NCBI GenBank assembly: GCA_902762375.1
Contig: CACWNY010000004.1
Coordinates: 62,001-126,000, forward strand
Reading direction: 5' to 3'
Length of the DNA: 64,000 nt
Source: an uncultured Ruminococcus sp.
Lineage (GTDB): Bacteria; Bacillota; Clostridia; Oscillospirales; Acutalibacteraceae
Made by a program: the position numbers and the translations under genes. This document shows positions 43,822 through 52,376 of this stretch, piece by piece (within the stretch, counting starts at the first letter, position 1; every line of letters starts with the position of its first letter). The notes beneath the pieces are model-generated. The model was not told the DNA's origin and made no database searches. It saw only the letters and a list, made by a program, of their open reading frames with translations.

Positions 43822-44736
43822 ATGAACAGAAGTTACAACAGTATTTTCAGAAGAGATTACAACGAGCGTTTTCTACCACTGGAAGTGAAAGATTGCGAAC
43901 TGGTCGAAAATGATTTCATTATGCCCCACCACCGTAACGAAATCGAAATTCACTACATCATTGACGGTACTTGTGATTACTATATAGACGGTAAGAAACA
44001 GAGTGCCGAAACAGGAGACATTGTATATTTGAAATCAGATATGGTCAATTCCATGTACAAATCATGTGAGAAACTGAAATACCGCACTTATGTATTTCTG
44101 CCAAGTTTTCTGTATACGGAAAATGTCGGTTGCAGTACGGAGAAATACTTCCGTCCTTTGAAACAAGGTGATACAGAAGTTACCTGTGTTATCAAGACAA
44201 CAGACGAAGCCTATGAATTATTGGTTGGCTATCTCAAACGAATCAAGGAACTTATGGACAAGCAACCCGACCTGTATGAACTGGAAGTCAAAATTTCCAT
44301 TTTGAGTTATTTCCTGACCCTCTTCAAAACGGGACACATCAACAAGAGAAACAACAAAGAAAAATCGAAGTATAAAAGTGAAAATGCCATTTGCAATGCT
44401 ATAGACTATATCAACCAGAACTATAACCGTTCGCTCACCGTTGATGAGATTGCGGAAAATGTTGGTATCAGTAGCAGTCACTTTATGAAACTATTCAGAG
44501 AGTACACTCATACCACTTGTATCAGCTACATCAACAAATGTCGTCTGACGAAAGCCGTTGAGCTTTTGGAAACCACGAGATTTAATATTTTAGATGTTGC
44601 TACTGCAGTAGGTTACAATAACATTTCACTATTCAACAGAGATTTCAAAAAGATTTACGGAACGACCCCTAAAGAGGTCAGAAAAACCGCCCGAATAGAA
44701 GAAAAACTCAACCGTAATAAGAAAATTGTTCTATAA
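43822..44736 (+). CDS. AraC family transcriptional regulator with cupin sensor domain
   Basis: 304 aa from the ATG at 43822, chosen for AAAGGAGA upstream. The N-terminal cupin reads DFIMPHHRNEIEIHYIIDG (metal/sugar-sensor type). The C-terminal two helix-turn-helix units are LTVDEIAENVGISSSHFMKL and ILDVATAVGYNNISLFNRDF, followed by KKIYGTTPKEVRK. AraC proteins with cupins typically respond to sugars or small metabolites. The gene is followed at once by a shorter copy of its DNA-binding part. Target genes cannot be told. Confidence 0.9.
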   Translation: MNRSYNSIFRRDYNERFLPLEVKDCELVENDFIMPHHRNEIEIHYIIDGTCDYYIDGKKQSAETGDIVYLKSDMVNSMYKSCEKLKYRTYVFLPSFLYTENVGCSTEKYFRPLKQGDTEVTCVIKTTDEAYELLVGYLKRIKELMDKQPDLYELEVKISILSYFLTLFKTGHINKRNNKEKSKYKSENAICNAIDYINQNYNRSLTVDEIAENVGISSSHFMKLFREYTHTTCISYINKCRLTKAVELLETTRFNILDVATAVGYNNISLFNRDFKKIYGTTPKEVRKTARIEEKLNRNKKIVL

Positions 44737-44830
44737 ACACAGAATTGTTGGCTGTATAAGTTGTGCGGAGTTATATTTATATGGTTCGGATAGGTCAACA
44801 GACAGATTTATCAGAAAGAAAGTGATTGCA

Positions 44831-45208
44831 ATGCAGAAAAATTATAAAAGTGAAAATGCTATTGATAAAGCAATAGAGTATATCCAACAGAATTATAACT
44901 GTCAGCTTACTATTGATGAAATTGCTGAATATGTCGGTATCAGTAGTAGTCATTTTATGAAATTATTCAGAGAGCATATGCACACTACCTGTATCAGCTA
45001 TATCAATCAATATCGTCTGACAAAAGCCGTTGAACTTCTGAAAACCACAGAATACAGTATCTTAGATATTGCTACGGCAGTAGGTTATAATAATATTTCG
45101 CTGTTTAACAGAGATTTCAAAAAGATTTATGGAATGCCCCCTAAAGAGGTCAGAAAAACTGCCAGAATAGAAGAAAGACTCAACCGCAACAAGAAAATTA
45201 TGTTATAG
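44831..45208 (+). CDS. AraC-type DNA-binding domain protein, truncated tandem copy
   Basis: About 125 aa, only the double helix-turn-helix part. It aligns without gaps with the last about 120 residues of the upstream regulator, at roughly 80 percent identity (YKSENAI through the common tail RNKK). The cupin domain is absent. I chose the ATG at 44831; upstream in-frame codons show no likeness to the cupin. Intact frame and mostly conservative changes suggest it still makes protein, perhaps a competitor for the same sites. Terminator follows. Confidence 0.75.
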   Translation: MQKNYKSENAIDKAIEYIQQNYNCQLTIDEIAEYVGISSSHFMKLFREHMHTTCISYINQYRLTKAVELLKTTEYSILDIATAVGYNNISLFNRDFKKIYGMPPKEVRKTARIEERLNRNKKIML

Positions 45209-45220
45209 AACGAAAAATCC

Positions 45221-45248
45221 GCTGACCTGTTTCAGGTCAGCATTTTTT
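45221..45248 (+). terminator. Terminator of the AraC pair
   Basis: Perfect stem GCTGACCTG/CAGGTCAGC with loop TTT, then ATTTTTTAT. Confidence 0.88.
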
Positions 45249-45387
45249 ATGCTTGAATGAAATCTCCATGATTTCTATTTTCCATAAAATATATTAATTC
45301 AGATAGAAATTTTTTATGGAATTTCAGGTTTTGCCATAAGAGAAAAAATATTTTTTAAAATTTTTATGGTTTGTTTTGTAATAAATA

Positions 45388-45416
45388 TTGACAAAAATAC
45401 GATAATATACTAGAAT
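45388..45416 (+). promoter_or_regulatory. Promoter of the fatty acid synthesis operon
   Basis: TTGACA (45388-45393), 17-base spacer, TAGAAT (45411-45416), 60 bases before fabT. Upstream lie an inverted repeat (TTCCATAAAA 45280-45289 with TTTTATGGAA 45312-45321) and further CCATAA/TTATGG copies. These are possible operator sites, though no classic FabT box is evident. Confidence 0.65.
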
Positions 45417-45476
45417 TAATTAGGTAATCAAAATAAATCAAAAAACAAAAATTCTATTACAGGAGGGATATAGTAT

Positions 45477-45968
45477 ATGGAAGATATTTTCTGCAAAAAA
45501 TTCAACGACAAACTTTCGGTCAGCTATATTTTACTTAGCCATATGGAACAGAATGTATTCAACAGTTCAAAGCGTTTCAATCTTTCGCTCAGTGAACTTT
45601 CCATGCTGGAGGTTATCAACAAGAATCCCGTTGACGGAAGAATGATAAGCGACATTGCCACCGAACTCATGATAAAACCGTCATCAGTGACTTCAGCGGT
45701 CAACCGTCTGGTATTGAAAGGCTATGTAGAAAGGCATCGCAGTCTGAAAGATGCAAGAATGGTTTATGTCAATCTCACCGAAAAGGGCAGACACGCTGAC
45801 CGTATTCATAAGCGTTTCCGCAGAAATATGGCAATGGACATTCTTAAAGACATGAACGAACATGAAAAGAATATGCTGATTGACTGTATTGAAAGAATGA
45901 ATAATTTCTTCATGAAGAAAATCGATAGAAACATAGCGAATGCCAATGTATTTGCGAAACACCGTTGA
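45477..45968 (+). CDS. fabT: MarR family regulator of fatty acid synthesis (FabT)
   Basis: 163 aa, winged helix. FNLSLSELSMLEVINKNP, then the recognition helix MIKPSSVTSAVNRLVLKGYVERHRS and the wing SLKDARMVYVNLTEKG are typical of MarR. In streptococci FabT represses the fab operon with long-chain acyl-ACP as corepressor. Here it also heads the operon, so it is likely autoregulated. Ribosome site CAGGAGGG. FabH starts 22 bases after its stop. Confidence 0.88.
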   Translation: MEDIFCKKFNDKLSVSYILLSHMEQNVFNSSKRFNLSLSELSMLEVINKNPVDGRMISDIATELMIKPSSVTSAVNRLVLKGYVERHRSLKDARMVYVNLTEKGRHADRIHKRFRRNMAMDILKDMNEHEKNMLIDCIERMNNFFMKKIDRNIANANVFAKHR

Positions 45969-45990
45969 AACAGGAAAGGATAACAGAAAA

Positions 45991-46953
45991 ATGAGTTTCA
46001 GTATTTTAGGTACAGGGAAAGCAGTTCCCGAATATGTACTGACCAATGACGAACTTTCCACTATGGTAGAAACCAGTGACGAATGGATTTCCAGCAGAAC
46101 AGGTATAAAAAAACGGCATATCTGTAAGAGCGAAACCATTACCGAATTATGTGTCAAAGCGTCAAAAGAAGCAATGCAGAATGCAGATGTCACAGCAAAA
46201 GACCTTGATTTGATTATCTGTGCGACTTTGCGTGGAGAATATATCACTCCATCGCAGGCGTGTGTCATTCAAAAAGAATTGGGGGCAACTTGTCCGGCAT
46301 TTGATATTAATGCGGCGTGTTCAGGATTTATCTATGCTTTAGATGTAGCAGATGGTTTTTTTGTCAGAGAAAGGGTCAAAAAAGTTCTTGTTGTTGCACT
46401 GGATAACCTTTCCAACATTGTAGACTGGAAAGACCGAAACACCTGTGTATTATTCGGTGACGGTGGCGGAGCGGCTGTGTTGGGAGAAGGAGAAGGTTTA
46501 AAGTCCATCGAAATCACAGCAAAAGGTGATACGACTGTTTTAAAATGTCCTCATGGAGAAAATACATCGCCTTTTTACGAACACCCCTCATTACCGCCTT
46601 ATCTTTATATGAACGGTCCCGAAGTGTATAAATTTGCTGTTGTGTCTATGGTACGGGGCATTAAAAATGCCATAAAGAAAGCAGGTCTTACAGAAGAAGA
46701 CATTGACTGGGTTATTCCTCATCAGGCAAATATCCGTATTATTGAAACCGCTGTATCGAAGTTGAAAATCCCATCAGAAAAATTTATCCGTACTATTGCG
46801 GAATACGGCAACACATCAGGCGGAAGCTGTGCGATTGCTTTGGCAGACAGTTTTGACAAGAAATTGTTCAAAAAAGGTGACAATATTGTTTTTTGTGCAT
46901 TCGGTTCAGGATTGACCACAGGCAGTTGTGTCATCACATGGGACAGGGAATAA
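45991..46953 (+). CDS. fabH: 3-oxoacyl-ACP synthase III
   Basis: 320 aa. Starts fatty acid synthesis by condensing acetyl-CoA (or branched acyl-CoA) with malonyl-ACP. The catalytic triad is C110 in AACSGFIYAL, H244 in IPHQANIRI and N274 in YGNTSGGSC. The loop after the asparagine reads NTSGGS instead of the common NTSAAS. The start is the ATG at 45991 after GGAAAGGA; an in-frame ATG at 45940 overlapping fabT is less likely. Confidence 0.95.
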   Translation: MSFSILGTGKAVPEYVLTNDELSTMVETSDEWISSRTGIKKRHICKSETITELCVKASKEAMQNADVTAKDLDLIICATLRGEYITPSQACVIQKELGATCPAFDINAACSGFIYALDVADGFFVRERVKKVLVVALDNLSNIVDWKDRNTCVLFGDGGGAAVLGEGEGLKSIEITAKGDTTVLKCPHGENTSPFYEHPSLPPYLYMNGPEVYKFAVVSMVRGIKNAIKKAGLTEEDIDWVIPHQANIRIIETAVSKLKIPSEKFIRTIAEYGNTSGGSCAIALADSFDKKLFKKGDNIVFCAFGSGLTTGSCVITWDRE

Positions 46954-47005
46954 TGCGTAATTCGTAATGCGTAATTCGTAATGATGAAAAACACCACTAT
47001 AATTA

Positions 47006-47111
47006 AGCTATAACAATTAAAAGTTTTTTGTCCACTTTTTTTCAAAAAAGTGGGCGGGATTTTTAAGGGCGGCAGCCCTTAAATCAGGGGTTCGGGGACG
47101 AAGTCCCCGAC
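47006..47111 (+). repeat. Multi-hairpin intergenic repeat, copy 9 (one arm) between fabH and fabK
   Basis: Single arm with CCAC/GTGG stem, GGGC hairpin and an extra GGGGACGAAGTCCCC hairpin. Just before it (46952-46984) a short direct repeat of AATGCGTAATTCGT is present. No acpP lies here. Confidence 0.8.
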
Positions 47112-47144
47112 AAATAACACATCATTCAAGAAAGGATTTCTACT

Positions 47145-48095
47145 ATGATTAGTACTCCGATTAATGAACAACTGGGTATACAATATCCGATATTTCAGGG
47201 AGGTATGGCATGGGTAGCTGATGCGTCTTTAGCGTCAGCGGTAAGTAATGCAGGCGGACTTGGTATTATTGCCGCTATGAATTCTAATGGTGAGCAACTC
47301 AGAGCCGAAATTCAGAAATGCAAAACTCTCACCGATAAACCCTTTGGTGTAAACATTATGTTGATGAGTCCGTTTGTGGAAGAAACGGCTAAGGTTGTAG
47401 CAGAGGAAAAAATCCCCGTAGTCACCACAGGAGCAGGTAATCCCGCAAGATTTATGCCTATGTGGTTGGAGGCAGGCATTAAAGTTATTCCTGTTACCCC
47501 CTCAACGACACTGGCAAAGATAGCACAGAAAAACGGTGCATTCGCTGTTATTGCTGAAGGTGGAGAATCAGGCGGTCATGTAGGCGATATTACGACAATG
47601 GCATTGGTTCCTCAGATTTGCGATGCAGTAACGATTCCTGTTATTGCGGCAGGGGGTATTGCGGACGGCAGAGGAATAGCCGCTTCATTTATGTTGGGTG
47701 CAGTAGGTGTTCAGGTTGGTACACGATTTCTGGTAGCCAAAGAATGTACCATAAGCCCTGAATATAAAAAGAAAGTCCTCAAAGCTAAAGACATCGACAC
47801 CATTGTTACAGGCAAAAGACTGGGACACCCTGTGCGTTCCATCAAGAACGCTTTGACCAGAGAATACATCAAGCGTGAATTTGACAAAAGTCAGTATTCC
47901 GATGATGATTTGGAAAAAATGACGGTGGGAGCATTACGCAGAGCGGTCAAAGAGGGCGATGTATCGAAGGGTTGTGTACTGGCAGGACAGATAGCAGGCA
48001 TGGTCAACAAAGAGCAGACTGCACAGGAAATGATAGAAGAAATGTTCACACAAGCAGAAGAAGTATTAGGCGGTGCGTCAAAATGGGTAAAATAG
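47145..48095 (+). CDS. fabK: Enoyl-ACP reductase II (FMN-dependent)
   Basis: 316 aa TIM-barrel flavoprotein. Performs the last reduction of each elongation cycle and is the triclosan-insensitive alternative to FabI. YPIFQGGMAWVADASLASAV at the start, VTTGAGNP, AEGGESGGHVGD and IPVIAAGGIADGRGIAA (phosphate-binding loop of FMN) are all present. Ribosome site GAAAGGA. FabD begins 13 bases before its stop. The only enoyl reductase in the cluster. Confidence 0.95.
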   Translation: MISTPINEQLGIQYPIFQGGMAWVADASLASAVSNAGGLGIIAAMNSNGEQLRAEIQKCKTLTDKPFGVNIMLMSPFVEETAKVVAEEKIPVVTTGAGNPARFMPMWLEAGIKVIPVTPSTTLAKIAQKNGAFAVIAEGGESGGHVGDITTMALVPQICDAVTIPVIAAGGIADGRGIAASFMLGAVGVQVGTRFLVAKECTISPEYKKKVLKAKDIDTIVTGKRLGHPVRSIKNALTREYIKREFDKSQYSDDDLEKMTVGALRRAVKEGDVSKGCVLAGQIAGMVNKEQTAQEMIEEMFTQAEEVLGGASKWVK

Positions 48096-48997
48096 CGTTT
48101 GTATTTTCAGGACAAGGTTCACAGTACAGCGGTATGGGAAAAGAACTTTATGATTGTTCCCCGAAAGCGAAAGCGGTATTTGATATGGCGGACGCTATCC
48201 GAAAAGACACTTCTACACAATGTTTCACTGCGACAAAAGAAGAACTTTCGCAGACGGTAAACACACAGCCTTGTGTATTCACTGTAGACTTAGCGGCAGC
48301 CAATGCGGTAGTGGAAAAAGGCATTACGCCCGATTATATTGCAGGTTTTTCTTTGGGAGAAATTGTGGCATTAGGATTTTCGGGTATGATGTCTTATGAG
48401 GACGCATTCAGACTTGTCTGTAAGCGTGCCGAATTAATGGAAGAAGCCACTCATGAAAGCAGGGGGGTAATGTTAGCGGTAATGAAACTCACTCCCGAAA
48501 CGGTTGAGGAAATCTGTTCAGGATTTGATGATACCTATCCTGTCAATTATAACAGTCCCGCACAGACCGTTGTTGCCACTACAGAAGACAATGCCGAAAA
48601 AATTATGGAAACGGTCAAATCCCGAAAAGGCAAAGCTGTTAAACTGGCAGTCAGCGGAGCATTTCACTCACCGTTTATGCACAGTGCGTCCATAGGACTT
48701 TCGGAGTATTTATCAGATAAGTCTTTAAACTCTCCCAAAATTCCCGTTTACAGCAATGTTACGGCACAACCCTACAGTGATAATGCTACAGAAAATAAAG
48801 CCTTAATCACAAAGCAAGTGGAAAATCCTGTACAGTGGCAAAAGACGGTTGAAAATCTTATTGCCAATGGTGTAGATACTTTTATAGAGGTTGGCGTTGG
48901 AAAGACGCTTGCAGGACTTATCAAAAAAATTGATAAAAATGTAGCCGTTTTTAATATAGAAAATAAAGAAACCCTTGAAACTTTGAACTCACTTTAA
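48083..48997 (+). CDS. fabD: Malonyl-CoA:ACP transacylase
   Basis: 304 aa. Loads malonyl from CoA onto ACP. GQGSQYSGMG at the start, nucleophile S90 in AGFSLGEIVAL and SGAFHSPFMHSA with the catalytic histidine. The elbow is GFSLGE, where many FabD have GHSLGE. ATG at 48083 inside the end of fabK; a longer in-frame version would read through fabK out of frame and is rejected. A hairpin repeat follows before fabG. Confidence 0.95.
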   Translation: MGKIAFVFSGQGSQYSGMGKELYDCSPKAKAVFDMADAIRKDTSTQCFTATKEELSQTVNTQPCVFTVDLAAANAVVEKGITPDYIAGFSLGEIVALGFSGMMSYEDAFRLVCKRAELMEEATHESRGVMLAVMKLTPETVEEICSGFDDTYPVNYNSPAQTVVATTEDNAEKIMETVKSRKGKAVKLAVSGAFHSPFMHSASIGLSEYLSDKSLNSPKIPVYSNVTAQPYSDNATENKALITKQVENPVQWQKTVENLIANGVDTFIEVGVGKTLAGLIKKIDKNVAVFNIENKETLETLNSL

Positions 48998-49044
48998 GAA
49001 TGAACAAAATTTACTCACGCAAATTTTGATTTGTATTTTGGAAG

Positions 49045-49268
49045 TTAAAGGGCGTTGCCCTTTAAAAACCCACAAGGGGCGTTGCCCCTTGACCCCACGA
49101 ACTTTTTGAAAAAAGTTTGACAAAAACTTTTAATTGTCATAGCTGAACCGTAGATAAACAATTCGAACGAAGTGAGCATAAAAGTTTTTTGTCCATTTTT
49201 TCAAAAAAGTGGGCAGGATTTTTAAGGGTGGCAGCCCTTAAACAGAGGTTCGGGGACAGCGTCCCCGA
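49045..49268. repeat. Multi-hairpin intergenic repeat, copy 10 (two-arm) between fabD and fabG
   Basis: Complete mirror element with left T/A stem CGAAC/GTTTG (one G-U wobble) and right stem near CCA/TGG. It ends with a GGGGACAGCGTCCCC hairpin just before the fabG ribosome site. Preceded by an imperfect CAAAATTT hairpin at 49008-49029. Confidence 0.83.
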
Positions 49269-49293
49269 AAATAAAAAGGAGTAGAAATAAGAG

Positions 49294-50037
49294 ATGAGTT
49301 TTAAAAATAAAACAGCAGTGATTACAGGTGCGTCCAGAGGAATAGGACTTGCCGTTGCAAAGAAACTTGCTTCACAAGGAGCCAACATTGCTATCATCTA
49401 TGTTGGCAAGGAAGAAGAAGGCGAAAACGCTAAAAAAGAAGTAGAGGCTTTAGGTGTAAAAGTCGGACTGTACTATTGCGATGTTTCGGACTTTGAAAAA
49501 TCCAAAGAAACCGTTGACCAGATTTTAAACGAATTTGGCACAATAGATATTCTTGTAAATAACGCAGGAATAGTCAGGGACAAACTTGTTTTAAGAATGG
49601 AAGAAGCTGATTTTGACAGTGTTATTGCGGTCAATCTTAAAGGCACATTCAATATGATAAAGCACACCTATAAAACTTTCACGAAACAAAGAGCTGGTAG
49701 AATAGTCAATGTAGCGTCCGTAGTAGGTATCAACGGAAATGCAGGACAGACCAACTATTCCGCCTCAAAAGCAGGTGTTATTGGTGTGACCAAATCGGTA
49801 GCCAAAGAACTGGCGGGCAGGGGAATAACTGTCAATGCTGTTGCTCCAGGCTATATTATTACCGATATGACAAATGCTCTCAGTGATAAAGTCAAAGAAG
49901 AAATTGAAAACGCTATTCCTATGAAAAAAAGAGGACTTCCCGAAGATGTTGCCAACGCTATTGCTTTTCTCTGTTCAGACGAAGCGTCCTACATTACAGG
50001 AGAAGTTATCCGTGTAGACGGTGGAATGGCAATGTAA
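49294..50037 (+). CDS. fabG: 3-oxoacyl-ACP reductase
   Basis: 247 aa short-chain dehydrogenase, NADPH-dependent. Cofactor loop TGASRGIGLAVA (11-22), NNAGIVRD, and the catalytic S142, Y155 and K159 in YSASKAG. C-terminal YITGEVIRVDGGMAM is the usual FabG ending. Ribosome site AAGGAG. Length is standard. Confidence 0.96.
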   Translation: MSFKNKTAVITGASRGIGLAVAKKLASQGANIAIIYVGKEEEGENAKKEVEALGVKVGLYYCDVSDFEKSKETVDQILNEFGTIDILVNNAGIVRDKLVLRMEEADFDSVIAVNLKGTFNMIKHTYKTFTKQRAGRIVNVASVVGINGNAGQTNYSASKAGVIGVTKSVAKELAGRGITVNAVAPGYIITDMTNALSDKVKEEIENAIPMKKRGLPEDVANAIAFLCSDEASYITGEVIRVDGGMAM

Positions 50038-50078
50038 GATTTCGGAAAATAGATAATGGATAAAGGGAGATGTAAAAA

Positions 50079-51308
50079 TTGCACAGAGTAGTAGTAACGG
50101 GTTTAGGGTGTGTCACACCTGTCGGAAACGATGTGGAAAGCACATGGCAGAACATGATAGACGGTGTATGCGGAATTGATTATATCAAATCTTTTGATAC
50201 TTCCGACAGCAAAGCAAAAGTTGCAGGTGAACTTAAAAATTTCGACCCTTTGAAATATATCGAAAAGAGAGAACTCAGAAAAACAGATTTATATGTTCAA
50301 TATGCTATTGCAGCGGCACAGCAGGCAGTAGACGACAGTGAGATTATTGGTAATATCAGTCAGGAAAGATTTGGTGTTTATGTTGGTTCGGGAATAGGCG
50401 GAATGTCTACATTTTATAACAACAGTGTCAATTACTATACTGGTGGTTCAAGGAAAGTATCGCCTTATTTTATCCCCATGATGATATCCAATATTGCCGC
50501 AGGACAGATTGCCATTCGATTTAAAGCTAAAGGTGTTTGCCTGCCTGTAGTCACAGCCTGTTCGACAGGTACACACGAAATCGGAGAAGCCTATCTTGCC
50601 ATCAAACACGGTATGGCAGATGCAATTATTGCAGGAGGCAGTGAAGCAACTATCAATCCTCTTACGGTAGCAGGATTTGCTAACTGTAAAGCCTTATCGT
50701 TGTCTGAAGACCCCAACAGAGCGTCTATTCCGTTTGACAAAAACAGAAACGGTTTTGTACTTGGTGAAGGTGCAGGAATGTTGGTATTGGAAGAATACGA
50801 ACACGCCAAAAACAGGGGAGCAAAAATCTATGCAGAGGTTGTAGGTTACGGCAATACTTGTGATGCTTATCATGTCACACAGCCCGACCCTGATTCAGAA
50901 GGCAGTGCAAGAGCATTCAAATTAGCTTTTGAGGACGCAAATTTACAGCAGGACGAAAAATTATATATTAATGCACACGGCACAAGTACCCCTCTCAACG
51001 ACAAAGGCGAAACCAAAGCTATCAAAATAGCACTGGGTCAGAAAGCCTATGATACGCTTATCAGTTCCACAAAATCCATGACAGGGCATATGTTGGGAGC
51101 GACAGGTGGTGTGGAAGCTATGGTTGCGGTGCTGGCACTGAAAAACGGTATCATACCGCCAACCATTCATTTGGAAGAACCTGATGAACTTTGCGACTTG
51201 AACTATGTACCCAACAAGAGTATCAAAGCGGATATAGATGTTTCCGCTTCATCAACATTAGGGTTTGGCGGACATAACGCCGTAATTGTTTTCCGAAAAG
51301 TAGTTTAA
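50079..51308 (+). CDS. fabF: 3-oxoacyl-ACP synthase II
   Basis: 409 aa elongation condensing enzyme. VVVTGLGCVTPVGND at the start, catalytic C161 in TACSTGTHEIGEAY, histidines in NAHGTSTPLNDKGE and SMTGHMLGATGGVEA, and GFGGHNAVIVFRK at the end. The start is TTG at 50079 after AAGGGAGATG. The stop codon TAA (51306-51308) is the first part of the next hairpin repeat. Confidence 0.96.
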   Translation: MHRVVVTGLGCVTPVGNDVESTWQNMIDGVCGIDYIKSFDTSDSKAKVAGELKNFDPLKYIEKRELRKTDLYVQYAIAAAQQAVDDSEIIGNISQERFGVYVGSGIGGMSTFYNNSVNYYTGGSRKVSPYFIPMMISNIAAGQIAIRFKAKGVCLPVVTACSTGTHEIGEAYLAIKHGMADAIIAGGSEATINPLTVAGFANCKALSLSEDPNRASIPFDKNRNGFVLGEGAGMLVLEEYEHAKNRGAKIYAEVVGYGNTCDAYHVTQPDPDSEGSARAFKLAFEDANLQQDEKLYINAHGTSTPLNDKGETKAIKIALGQKAYDTLISSTKSMTGHMLGATGGVEAMVAVLALKNGIIPPTIHLEEPDELCDLNYVPNKSIKADIDVSASSTLGFGGHNAVIVFRKVV

Positions 51309-51389
51309 GGGTGTTGCCCTTAAAAATCCCACGAGGGGCTTTGCCCCTCGACCCCACAAACTTTTGAAAAAGTTTGACAAAACTTTTCA
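51305..51389 (-). repeat. Multi-hairpin intergenic repeat, copy 11 (one arm, reversed) between fabF and accB
   Basis: Single arm in the reverse orientation: TTAAGGGTG hairpin, GGGGC hairpin, CAAAC/GTTTG hairpin. A short GAAAATTTGC/GCAAATTTT hairpin follows (51391-51412). Confidence 0.8.
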
Positions 51390-51454
51390 GGAAAATTTGC
51401 ATAGCAAATTTTATAATGTTTTGAGATAATATGAAAAACAAGAGGAAATTTAAA

Positions 51455-51904
51455 ATGTACACTATTGATGAAATCAAAGAACTGATTACGGCACTGGACA
51501 AATCCACACTGACCGATTTAGAGATAGTTTCCAAGACTGGCGAAAAGATTGCCTTGAAGAAAAGAACCGCCAAATACATCACGACAGAAACGGTAGCGAC
51601 AGCACCTGTTATATCTACACCGTCAACAGCAAAAACGGAAAATGCGGTTACAGAAAATACTGAACAGAATGTCAAGACGATTAATTGTCCGATGGTAGGT
51701 GTTTTCTATACAGCGTCAGCTCCTGATGCTGAACCGTATGTTACAGTAGGGTCTAAAGTAAAGAAGGGTGATATTGTCTGCATTATTGAAGCGATGAAAC
51801 TGATGAACGAAGTAGTCGCTACTGAAAGCGGAACAATTACCGAAATTCTGGCAGAAAACGGTGATTTAGTCGAGTACGGACAGCCTTTATTTGTGATAGA
51901 ATAA
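51455..51904 (+). CDS. accB: Biotin carboxyl carrier protein of acetyl-CoA carboxylase
   Basis: 149 aa. N-terminal helix, Thr/Ala/Pro linker (about 40-75) and a C-terminal biotinyl domain with the biotin attachment lysine K115 in IIEAMKLMNEV. ATG at 51455 after AGAGGAAATT, eight codons inside a longer frame. Carries the carboxylate between AccC and AccAD. Confidence 0.95.
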   Translation: MYTIDEIKELITALDKSTLTDLEIVSKTGEKIALKKRTAKYITTETVATAPVISTPSTAKTENAVTENTEQNVKTINCPMVGVFYTASAPDAEPYVTVGSKVKKGDIVCIIEAMKLMNEVVATESGTITEILAENGDLVEYGQPLFVIE

Positions 51905-51917
51905 GTGAGGATTGGTT

Positions 51918-52340
51918 ATGAATCAGGAAGAAATCAAAAAAATCATACCTCACCGTGACAATATGTTACTGGTAGAGGAAGCGGAAAAAATAGATGATGT
52001 GACCGCCAAAGGGAAATACACTGTAAAGGGTGACGAATTTTTTCTCAAAGGACATTTTCCAAACAATCCTGTAGTTCCGGGAGTTATTCTGTGCGAAATG
52101 ATGGCACAGGCAAGTTGTGTGCTGATAGCGGACAAAGAAACCAAGTCCACACCATATTTTTCTAAAATTGACAATGTAAAATTCAAGAACAAAGTTTTAC
52201 CGGGTGATACGCTGGAAACTACCTGTAAGATTACAGGCAGTAAGAGTGTTTTCTACTTTATCACAGCAAAAGGCCATGTCAACGGGAAATTATGTGTACA
52301 GGCGGATTTCACAGTTGCTGTAATACCCGACCAACAATAA
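51918..52340 (+). CDS. fabZ: 3-hydroxyacyl-ACP dehydratase
   Basis: 140 aa hotdog-fold enzyme. IPHRDNMLLVE at the start, and KGHFPNNPVVPGVILCEMMA with catalytic H46 and E60. ATG at 51918 chosen, 13 bases past the accB stop, with GTGAGGA upstream; a TTG six bases earlier is possible. No FabA is seen, so unsaturated chains, if made, need another route. Confidence 0.95.
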   Translation: MNQEEIKKIIPHRDNMLLVEEAEKIDDVTAKGKYTVKGDEFFLKGHFPNNPVVPGVILCEMMAQASCVLIADKETKSTPYFSKIDNVKFKNKVLPGDTLETTCKITGSKSVFYFITAKGHVNGKLCVQADFTVAVIPDQQ

Positions 52341-52376
52341 CCCGTCACCGTAATTGTATCAAAAAGGAGAGTGTTT

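Noticed and set aside
44737-44830. Second AraC gene considered a frameshifted remainder of a full-length copy
   Set aside because: The bases upstream show no cupin likeness in any frame, so only the DNA-binding part appears to have been duplicated.
45693-46268. 191-residue minus-strand frame over fabT/fabH
   Set aside because: Antisense to two confidently identified genes; no domain likeness.
47972-48082. N-terminal extension of fabD
   Set aside because: It reads through the fabK 3' end in another frame; normal FabD begins MGKIAFVFSGQG at 48083.
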